A DNA stretch of 64,000 nt from Plantactinospora mayteni (GTDB lineage Bacteria > Actinomycetota > Actinomycetes > Mycobacteriales > Micromonosporaceae). Each line of letters starts with the position of its first letter. Position 1 is the first letter of the stretch. The translations under genes were made by a program, and so were the position numbers. The DNA lies in contig NZ_BONX01000039.1 in assembly GCF_016862935.1 (NCBI RefSeq), positions 1-64,000 of the forward strand, read 5' to 3'. Below, in pieces: positions 47,528-53,953 of the stretch. The notes under the pieces were generated by a model. That model was not told where the DNA came from. It saw nothing but the letters and a program-made list of their open reading frames with translations, and ran no database searches.

Positions 47528-48594
47528 CCCCGGCCGCCCGGCGCTGGCTGGTCCGGGCCGGGGGAGTCGGACTGCTCCTGGTCGCCATCGCGCTGCCGTG
47601 GTCCGTGGACGCCTACACCACGTCACTCTTCGCCCGCACCCTCGTGCTGGGGCTGGTCGGGGTGAGCGTGGCGCTGCTGACCGGTCTGGCCGGACTGCCC
47701 ACGCTCGGCCAGACCGGCCCGTACGCCGCCGGGGCGTACGCGAGTGCGCTGGTCGCGATGCACGTCTCGTCGGTCGGGGTGGTGCAGGTACTGACCGGTG
47801 CGGCGGCCGGGGCGCTGTTCGCCCTTCTCACCGTCCCGCTGGTGGTGTATGCCCGAGGCGTGGTCGTCCTGATGATTACCCTGGCCATCGGTGAACTGAC
47901 GGTGACCGCCGCCGGTCGGTGGACCTCGGTCACCGGAGGGACGGACGGGCTCGCCGGAATCCCCGCGATCCAGCCCGTCTGGGGCATGGCTCCGCTGGCC
48001 AGCGACCGCGCACGCTATCTGTACACGCTGGTCGTCGTCGGGGTGGTGATAGCGGCCATGGTGATGCTGTTGCGTACGCCGGCCGGGCTGCTGTTGCGGG
48101 CCAGCCGCGACGACGAGGCGCGGACCCGGGCCTCCGGACACCGGGTCACCGGTTACCTGGCGGTGACCTTCGTCGGGGCCGGCGCGGTGGCGGGGATCGC
48201 CGGTTCGCTGCTGATCACCGCACAGCAGTACGTCTCGCCGGCCGACTTCGGTTTCGACGTCTCCGCACTGCTGCTGCTCGGCGTGGTGATCGGTGGGGCG
48301 GCGTCGATCGGCGGCGCGATCGTCGGTACGGCCCTGGTGATCGCGGTACGGGACTGGCTCTCTGGCCTGCTGCCCGGGTACGCGCCGCTGCTGCTCGGCG
48401 GGCTCTTCGTGCTGACCGCCTATCTCTTTCCCCGTGGTGTGGCAGGTTTTTCGACCGAACTCGCCAACCTGGTCAGATCCCGTTCGCGGGGCCGGACCGG
48501 GCCGGGGGATCGCCCCGGGACGGGAATCCAGGGCCGCCCGTCCCGGGGCGAACCGGTCGGCGCCGCGCCCGTGTCGAGCGGGGAGACACGATGA
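47524..48594 (+). CDS. ABC transporter permease, LivM type
   Basis: 356 residues with about eight to ten helices. Family blocks are GLAGLPTLGQTGPYAAGAYASA, VTGGTDGLAGIP, SRDDEARTRASGHRV and GGAASIGGAIVGTALVIAVRDWL. The last 45 residues are a charged Gly/Arg/Pro tail. The GTG overlaps the LivH-type stop. It is the second half of the channel. Confidence 0.93.
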   Translation: MTPAARRWLVRAGGVGLLLVAIALPWSVDAYTTSLFARTLVLGLVGVSVALLTGLAGLPTLGQTGPYAAGAYASALVAMHVSSVGVVQVLTGAAAGALFALLTVPLVVYARGVVVLMITLAIGELTVTAAGRWTSVTGGTDGLAGIPAIQPVWGMAPLASDRARYLYTLVVVGVVIAAMVMLLRTPAGLLLRASRDDEARTRASGHRVTGYLAVTFVGAGAVAGIAGSLLITAQQYVSPADFGFDVSALLLLGVVIGGAASIGGAIVGTALVIAVRDWLSGLLPGYAPLLLGGLFVLTAYLFPRGVAGFSTELANLVRSRSRGRTGPGDRPGTGIQGRPSRGEPVGAAPVSSGETR

Positions 48595-49352
48595 CGGCAT
48601 TCGCCACGACGCCACTGTTGACGGCCGAGGCGGTGGTCCGCCGGTACGGGTCGCTGGTCGCGGTGGACCGGGTGGACCTCCGGGTCGCCGACGGGGAACG
48701 GCACGCCCTGATCGGGCCGAACGGGGCCGGCAAGACGACCCTGCTCGACCTGATCGGCGGGGCGACCCGGGTCGACGGTGGACGGATCCGGTTTGACGGC
48801 CGGGACATCACCCGGCTCGGCCCGGCTCGCCGGGCCCGGATCGGGATAGGTCGGATCCACCAGCGCCCGGCCGTGTGGCCGTCACTGACCGCAGTGGAGA
48901 ACGTCGTGGTCGCCGGCTGGCACCAGGCCGGCGGATTCCGGGGCGTACGCACCCGGGCCCGGTACCGGCGGCGGTTGCGCGAGCCCGCGATGGCGCTGCT
49001 CGACCGGGTCGGACTCGCCGGGGTGGCGTCGACCACGGCCGCGCACCTGTCGCACGGGGAGCGGCGCCAACTGGAGATCGCGATGGCGTTGGCCGGCCGA
49101 CCCCGCCTACTGCTGCTGGACGAGCCGGCCGCCGGACTCTCCGGTGTGGAGGTACACCGGCTGGCCGAGCTGCTGGCCGAACTGCCCCGGGACGTGTCGG
49201 TGCTGCTGGTGGAACACCGGCTGGACCTGGTATACGCGCTGGCCGACACGGTCACGGTGCTGCACGACGGCCGACTGGTCACCAGTGGCGAGCCGGACGA
49301 GATCCGCAACGCCCCCGCCGTCCGTCGGGCGTACGCCGAGGCGGTGCGGTGA
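48591..49352 (+). CDS. ABC transporter ATP-binding protein, LivG type
   Basis: 253 residues. Walker A GPNGAGKTTL, signature LSHGERRQLEIAMALA, Walker B LLLLDEPAAGLS and the switch His in LLVEHRLD are all present. It follows the LivM-type gene with a four-base overlap. Confidence 0.94.
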   Translation: MTAFATTPLLTAEAVVRRYGSLVAVDRVDLRVADGERHALIGPNGAGKTTLLDLIGGATRVDGGRIRFDGRDITRLGPARRARIGIGRIHQRPAVWPSLTAVENVVVAGWHQAGGFRGVRTRARYRRRLREPAMALLDRVGLAGVASTTAAHLSHGERRQLEIAMALAGRPRLLLLDEPAAGLSGVEVHRLAELLAELPRDVSVLLVEHRLDLVYALADTVTVLHDGRLVTSGEPDEIRNAPAVRRAYAEAVR

Positions 49353-50248
49353 TGCTGCGGGTGCAGGGACTCTTCGCCGGCTACGACGGCGGTACGGTGC
49401 TGCACGACATCGACCTCGAGGTGCCGGCCGGTACGGTGCAGGCGCTGGTCGGCCGGAACGGTGCCGGCAAGAGCACCCTGGTGCACGCGGTCGCCGGGCT
49501 GCTGCGGCCGTACCGGGGAATCGTCTCGGTCGACGGCGCGCAACTGGCCGGCAAGCCGGCGCACCGGGTGGCCCGGGCCGGCGTCGGCCTGGTGCCGCAG
49601 GGACGCCGGGTGTTTCCCCGGCTGACCGTCTCCGAACACCTGACGCTGGCCGCGACCGTCCGCCGCCGTGGCACGGCGCAGACGGGTCCGAGATGGACGA
49701 TCCCGGAAGTGCTGGAACTGCTGCCCCGGCTGGCCGAGCGGTTGGGCCACCGGGGCAACCAGCTCTCCGGCGGGGAGCAGCAGATGCTGGCCATCGCCCG
49801 GGCCCTGCTTACCCAGCCCCGGGTGCTGCTCCTGGACGAACCGGGCGAGGGGCTCGCCCCGGATCTGGCGGCCCGGGTCCGGGAACTCGTGACCCGACTC
49901 GCCGGGGCCGGGTTGTGCGTTCTGCTCGTCGAACAACAGCTCCAGCACGCGATCGAGGTCGCAGACCGGATCGCGGTGCTGGATTACGGCCGGCTGGTCT
50001 TCGCGGACTCGACGGCCGCCGTGCGCGCCGACCCCGCCCCGGTGGAGGCGGTACTCAGTGTGGCGGGTGCGGCCACGCCGGCAGGGATCGGACCGGTCCC
50101 GTCCGGCCAGGAGTCAACGGCCCCGACCGGGCCCGACTCCACACGCTCCGGGCCAACGGGAGGCCCGGGCACGCTCGTGCCTGGTTCCAACTCCTCGGCG
50201 GACCCCAGGTCCGCCCCGACCACATCCTCTTCCGCACCCGCACCCTGA
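49352..50248 (+). CDS. ABC transporter ATP-binding protein, LivF type
   Basis: 298 residues. Walker A GRNGAGKSTL, signature LSGGEQQMLAIARALL, Walker B VLLLDEPGEGLAPDL and the LLVEQQLQ switch are present. The last 60 residues are an extra Ser/Pro/Thr/Gly tail after the usual LivF end. The ATG shares one base with the LivG-type stop; a GTG three bases earlier is possible. It completes the importer. Confidence 0.94.
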   Translation: MLRVQGLFAGYDGGTVLHDIDLEVPAGTVQALVGRNGAGKSTLVHAVAGLLRPYRGIVSVDGAQLAGKPAHRVARAGVGLVPQGRRVFPRLTVSEHLTLAATVRRRGTAQTGPRWTIPEVLELLPRLAERLGHRGNQLSGGEQQMLAIARALLTQPRVLLLDEPGEGLAPDLAARVRELVTRLAGAGLCVLLVEQQLQHAIEVADRIAVLDYGRLVFADSTAAVRADPAPVEAVLSVAGAATPAGIGPVPSGQESTAPTGPDSTRSGPTGGPGTLVPGSNSSADPRSAPTTSSSAPAP

Positions 50249-50383
50249 GCACCGTCGGATCCCGACGTTCGTCGCACCGCTGACTCCGTGTCCGCACCGG
50301 TACCCCCATGTTCCTCCGGTGCCGACGCGCGATGACGCGTGCCCGGATCGTCGTCACAGATCATCACGAAGGAGGTACCGATC

Positions 50384-51199
50384 GTGACTGCCACCCCTGT
50401 CAAGAGCAGCTACGCGTTCGACAACCGCTCTCCGGAGGCCGAGGCGCAGATGCGTGCGCTGGAGACGTTCCTCGATCCGATAACGGCGGAGCGGCTCGCC
50501 CCGGTGCTGACCCCCGGCGCGAGATGTTGGGAGCTGGGTGCCGGTGGCGGCTCGATCGCCCGGCACATGGCCCGGGTCGTCGGCCCCACCGGCCTGGTCA
50601 TCGCCACCGACATCGAACCGTCCCGGCTGGAGTCGGAACAGAACCTCGTGGTACGCCAGCACGACGTCCGGACCGGCGCGCCGGAGGGCGGCCCGTTCGA
50701 CGTCATCCACGCCAGACTGGTCCTGCTGCACCTGCCCGAGCGACGGCGGGTACTCGCCGAGCTGATCGGTGCGCTCGCCCCGGGTGGCGCCCTGGTGGTC
50801 GAGGAGTTCGACTGCACCGCCGGACTGCGGGTGCTGGCCGCCCCGACCGACGACGCGGCGAAGCTCTTCCAGCAGGTGATGGAGGCGACCCTCGGCATCC
50901 TCCAGGACCGGGGCGCGGACCTGGCCTGGGCGCAGGACGTACACACCGAGCTGGTGTTGGCCGGACTGACCGACGTGGACACCATCACCCACTCGCAGAG
51001 CTGGCCGGGCGGCTCGACCGGAGCCTCGCTGCACGAGACGAACTCCCGCCAGCTCGAACCCCGGCTGCTCGCCACCGGACTCTCCCCGAACCAGTTGCAG
51101 GGGTTCCGGGAACTCGCCAACGATCCGGCATTCGCCTCGCTGTCGTACCAGTTCGTCTCCACCCGAGGCCACCGGCCCGGACTGGGCAGCGTGAACTGA
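50384..51199 (+). CDS. class I SAM-dependent methyltransferase
   Basis: 271 residues. The SAM loop is ARCWELGAGGGSIARHMA, then VIATDIEPSRLE, FDVIHARLVLLHLPERR and LAPGGALVVEEFDC. The C-terminal part carries the helical cap of small-molecule methyltransferases. The GTG at 50384 is preceded by a perfect AAGGAGGT. It is monocistronic, and a very strong hairpin follows its stop. Confidence 0.9.
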   Translation: MTATPVKSSYAFDNRSPEAEAQMRALETFLDPITAERLAPVLTPGARCWELGAGGGSIARHMARVVGPTGLVIATDIEPSRLESEQNLVVRQHDVRTGAPEGGPFDVIHARLVLLHLPERRRVLAELIGALAPGGALVVEEFDCTAGLRVLAAPTDDAAKLFQQVMEATLGILQDRGADLAWAQDVHTELVLAGLTDVDTITHSQSWPGGSTGASLHETNSRQLEPRLLATGLSPNQLQGFRELANDPAFASLSYQFVSTRGHRPGLGSVN

Positions 51200-51293
51200 C
51201 CATCTCCCCGCGCCAGCGGATCGGCGGGTCGGGGCCCACGCGGCCCGCTTCCTCCCCGGCGGCAGACCGCAGGACCCGCCGCCCGGCTGGCCC

Positions 51294-51335
51294 GGTCCGG
51301 CGGTCGACCGGAGCGCTCCGGTCGACCGCCGGACC
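51294..51335. terminator. 42-base perfect palindrome
   Basis: The 21 bases at 51294-51314 are exactly complementary to 51315-51335 with no loop, centred on AGCGCT. It lies 95 bases after the methyltransferase stop and before a convergent gene pair. A bidirectional terminator is likely, though such a perfect palindrome could also be a recombination or protein-binding site. Confidence 0.65.
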
Positions 51336-51351
51336 ACCGTCGTTTCGGAGT

Positions 51352-51399
51352 GCTTGCCTTTGGGAGCGCTTGCCTTTCGGGTTGCTTGCCCTTGGTAGC
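51352..51399. repeat. 16-bp tandem repeat, three copies
   Basis: GCTTGCCTTTGGGAGC, GCTTGCCTTTCGGGTT and GCTTGCCCTTGGTAGC start at 51352, 51368 and 51384. They lie between the two large hairpins of this gap and are noncoding. Confidence 0.8.
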
Positions 51400-51411
51400 G
51401 CATGCCGCAGA

Positions 51412-51459
51412 GGCCCGCCCCGGGTCGCCGAAGGGGAAGGCGGCGAACCGGGGCGGGCC
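51412..51459. terminator. two-tier hairpin
   Basis: GGCCCGCCCCGG (51412-51423) pairs perfectly with 51448-51459, and inside the loop TCGCCG pairs with CGGCGA. It sits 19 bases beyond the stop of the minus-strand gene at 51478, a likely terminator for that operon. Confidence 0.7.
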
Positions 51460-51477
51460 GGTCGGGTGACGAGGCGG

Positions 51478-51726
51478 TCAGCGGCGGCGGGGCACCCAGT
51501 AGAGGATCTGCCCCGCGAGCAGGGCGGGATGCGTGTCGGGCAGCTCCCGCAGCGCGCGGGCGAGGTGCGCGCCGAGGTAGACCATCAGGCCCACCCGGTC
51601 GTCGTGGTACGCGGTCACCAGTGCCAGTCGAGCCGGCCGGCACGGCCACGGGTCGGCGCACCTGCGGCACCGGTACGACGGGTGCGTCGGAATGTGCTTA
51701 CGCCAACGCTCCTGCGGGCCGATCAC
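51478..51726 (-). CDS. small Cys-rich protein, unknown
   Basis: 82 residues. The start has RCRRCADPWPCRPA, with Cys spacing that could bind a metal, followed by a helical part (LMVYLGAHLARALRELPDTHP) and a VPRRR end. I do not recognise the family. The GTG start is three bases after the stop of the gene in front, so the two form an operon next to the divergent XRE-DUF397 locus. Confidence 0.6.
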   Translation of the reverse strand: MIGPQERWRKHIPTHPSYRCRRCADPWPCRPARLALVTAYHDDRVGLMVYLGAHLARALRELPDTHPALLAGQILYWVPRRR

Positions 51727-51729
51727 CGG

Positions 51730-52119
51730 TCACACCCGCGCACCACGCCGAGCGCGGTACTCCTGCGCGGGCGTCAGCCCACCCGCGCGGCCGTTCGCCA
51801 GATGTGAACGGGTGGGCGCATCCCACTCGGGCCGACGGTTACTCGCCCGACCTCGGGCCGGCGGCGGGCTCGCTTCCGGGGTGGCCGGCGGCTGCGCCTT
51901 CGGCGTGACGGGTGGCGGCGTGGCCGACAGGCACCGGATCTCGGCTCGCTCCACCTCGGTCAACTCGACGGGGGGTGGTGGCTGGTAGGGCGTGGGCACC
52001 AGTTCGACCGCATCCGGGCAGCGCCAGCGCCAACCGCAGCGGCAGTACCGCCAGAGCCGGCGCCAGTCCCGGCGGTGGTAGGGCAGTGGCCCGGCCAGAT
52101 GCCGGAGCAGCCTCTTCAT
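51730..52119 (-). CDS. small basic Trp/Cys-rich protein, unknown
   Basis: 129 residues from an ATG with AAGGAGG six bases upstream. The N-terminus is very basic and aromatic (RRDWRRLWRYCRCGWRWRCP); the middle is Pro-rich, and the end has HLANGRAGGLTPAQEYRARRG. Unrecognised. It is divergent from the XRE-DUF5753 gene, with a 10-bp hairpin in the shared region. Confidence 0.6.
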   Translation of the reverse strand: MKRLLRHLAGPLPYHRRDWRRLWRYCRCGWRWRCPDAVELVPTPYQPPPPVELTEVERAEIRCLSATPPPVTPKAQPPATPEASPPPARGRASNRRPEWDAPTRSHLANGRAGGLTPAQEYRARRGARV

Positions 52120-52143
52120 CACAACCTCCTTGGGGAGTTGGAG

Positions 52144-52180
52144 GGGAGCCGGTCCCGTTGGGGGGTCGAGACCGGCTCCC
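52144..52180. promoter_or_regulatory. 10-bp inverted repeat in divergent leader
   Basis: GGGAGCCGGT (52144-52153) and ACCGGCTCCC (52171-52180) are perfect complements with a 17-base loop. It lies just upstream of the ribosome site of the gene starting at 52119, so it may be an operator or a leader hairpin. Confidence 0.45.
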
Positions 52181-52355
52181 GGGGCGAGTTCCACCCGGGC
52201 GCCTGGCGGTCACCGAGCAGTTCTGCTGGGTGACACTCTGCTGTGGACGCCACTAGGCTCGGAAGGCGATCGAGCAGGTCACGGTGCAGGTCTGCCGAGC
52301 CGGCAGTGGCACCTGGTGACCATCTGGTGATCTATACAGAGCCCCTGGAGGTCCT

Positions 52356-53153
52356 ATGGAACACGAGGACGATTTCGCCTTCATTCGCGACCAGCTTCGC
52401 CGGCAGCGAGCCCTGCGCGGCATGCCGCAGGATGAGTTCGGCAAGCGGGCGAACTACTCGGCCTCGACGGTGTCCGCTGCGGAGACCGGTACCCGAGCGA
52501 TCGACATGCCGTATGCCAAGCGTGCCGACGAGATCCTGGAGACCGGTGGCCTGTTCGTACGCTTGCTGAAGAAGGCGCAGCGGTTCAGCGAGCCCTCCTG
52601 GTGGGAGCGCTGGCTGGACGCCGAGCGTGCCGCCAAGCAACTCCGGAATTACCACCCCAGCCTGATCCCGGGCCTCTTTCAGACCGAAAACTACGCCCGC
52701 GCGGTGCTGCGCCTCGAACTCACCCGGCCCGAGGTGGAGCTGGAGAAGCTGGTCGCGTCCCGGCTCGAACGGCAGGAGATCCTGACCCGCGACCAGCCGC
52801 CCTTGCTGATCGCCGTCATCGAAGAGTCGGCGCTGCGTGTCCGGGACGCCATCATGGCGGAGCAGGTCCGGCACCTGCTGCGGATGGCCGAGCTGCCCTA
52901 CGTCCAGTTGCACCTGATCCCCGCCGACGCCGGGCTGCATGTCGGCCTCAACGGGCACCTCTCCCTGGCGAGGTCCGCCGACGGCTGCTGGGTGGGAAGC
53001 ATGGAAAACCAGATCGTCGATTCCATCGTCGACGACGAGGAGAGCATTGCTACGCTCCTCACGCGGTGGGAGGGTGTGCGCGGCGCAGCCCTGCCGGAGA
53101 ACCTGTCGCGCGTCCTGTTGAAGAAAATCGAGAGCCAGCATCGACCTCAGTAG
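52356..53153 (+). CDS. XRE regulator with DUF5753 domain
   Basis: 265 residues. The helix-turn-helix is at residues 9-65 (LRRQRALRGMPQDEFGKRANYSASTVSAAETG). The rest is DUF5753 (WWERWLDAERAAKQLRNYHPSLIPGLFQTENYARAVL, DQPPLLIAVIEESALR, HLLRMAELPYVQLHLIP). Such genes pair with small DUF397 genes throughout actinomycetes, as here. They are chromosomal regulator modules with some toxin-antitoxin-like or developmental roles; the target is unknown. Confidence 0.93.
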   Translation: MEHEDDFAFIRDQLRRQRALRGMPQDEFGKRANYSASTVSAAETGTRAIDMPYAKRADEILETGGLFVRLLKKAQRFSEPSWWERWLDAERAAKQLRNYHPSLIPGLFQTENYARAVLRLELTRPEVELEKLVASRLERQEILTRDQPPLLIAVIEESALRVRDAIMAEQVRHLLRMAELPYVQLHLIPADAGLHVGLNGHLSLARSADGCWVGSMENQIVDSIVDDEESIATLLTRWEGVRGAALPENLSRVLLKKIESQHRPQ

Positions 53154-53331
53154 CGCCGAGTGGCGGAAGTCGTCCCGCAGCGGCACCAACGGTGGTGAGT
53201 GTGTCGAGGTGGCCGACAACCTGCCCGGCGTGGTCGCCGTGCGCGACAGCAAGGACCCGGCGGGCCCGGTGCTGACCTTCGGTCCGGCCGCGTGGCGGGC
53301 ATTCGTCACCCTCGCTGCTCGGCAGGGCTAG
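53140..53331 (+). CDS. DUF397 protein, apparent ATC start
   Basis: 63 residues read IDLSSAEWRKSSRSG, then GGECVEVADNLPGVVAVRDSKDP and WRAFVTLAARQG, a complete DUF397 protein. It overlaps the XRE gene end by 14 bases. In this frame a TGA lies six codons upstream and no ATG, GTG or TTG occurs before the conserved WRKSSRS block, so translation would have to begin at ATC (53140), exactly where relatives have ATG. A GTG further in (53206) would remove the conserved half. Confidence 0.75.
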   Translation: MDLSSAEWRKSSRSGTNGGECVEVADNLPGVVAVRDSKDPAGPVLTFGPAAWRAFVTLAARQG

Positions 53332-53407
53332 CGCGCACTCCTCGCCCGTCCGCTCGGGGGTTCGCGGTCCGTCGGCGGATGACCCGAGAAACCAGGAGAC
53401 GCTGCCG

Positions 53408-53662
53408 GTGGAGAAGAAGACATGGCGATGGGATAGCGATCATCGCTGCCATGACGACTGTGCACCGGACAGCTCTCTGGACTTCGAGGGCGACCAGGTG
53501 CGCTACGTCGGCTGGTGCTCGGACGTCGCCTTCGGTGGCGGGTACACGATCGGTTGTCAGACCGTCGAAGAGTTTCTCACCCAAGACCCTCTCGATGAGA
53601 AGATGCCTGCGGCGCTGGTCGCCGAGATCCGTGCGTATCTGCTCAGCCGGTCGATGAGGTGA
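53408..53662 (+). CDS. small unknown protein
   Basis: 84 residues from GTG with AGGAG nine bases upstream. It is acidic with several Cys and His (HRCHDDCAPDSSLDFEGDQ, GWCSDVAFGGGYTIGC) and a helical end (EFLTQDPLDEKMPAALVAEIRAYLL). Not recognised. It follows the DUF397 gene by 76 bases and overlaps the next start in a GTGA junction. Confidence 0.55.
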   Translation: MEKKTWRWDSDHRCHDDCAPDSSLDFEGDQVRYVGWCSDVAFGGGYTIGCQTVEEFLTQDPLDEKMPAALVAEIRAYLLSRSMR

Positions 53663-53871
53663 GGCGGCGGTCGCGGCGCTTTCGTGTCGAAGACGGGCAC
53701 CTGGCTCCGTCCTGGCCGGTGCAAGCTGTTCCGCACGCGGTGGTGACCGCGCCGGTCAGCGTCGTTCTCGACCAGATCGAGCTGCTCGAATACCACCGGG
53801 ACCGGCGCATGTACGAGTGGACCAGCGCCCGGCCGTTGCCGATTGGCCGGGTACGCGCTCGACCCGCGTGA
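53659..53871 (+). CDS. small basic unknown protein
   Basis: 70 residues. A basic start (RRRSRRFRVEDGHLAPSWPV) leads into VVTAPVSVVLDQIELLEYHRDRRMYEW. The GTG overlaps the stop of the preceding small gene, which supports coupled translation. No family recognised. Confidence 0.45.
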   Translation: MRRRSRRFRVEDGHLAPSWPVQAVPHAVVTAPVSVVLDQIELLEYHRDRRMYEWTSARPLPIGRVRARPA

Positions 53872-53880
53872 TCCCGTCGC

Positions 53881-53920
53881 GCTGGTGGGATAGGGCGAGC
53901 GCTGGTGGGATAGGGCGAGG
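53881..53920. repeat. 20-bp tandem duplication
   Basis: GCTGGTGGGATAGGGCGAGC at 53881-53900 is repeated at 53901-53920 with the last base changed, between the small gene and the convergent STAND-like gene. Confidence 0.85.
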
Positions 53921-53953
53921 GGCGTCGCTCTCGCGCGGGTCGTTCCGTGCCGG

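Noticed and set aside
47919-49352. A 477-residue frame covering the LivG-type ATPase
   Set aside because: The first 224 residues overlap the LivM-type permease in another frame; the ATG at 48591 gives a full ATPase of normal length.
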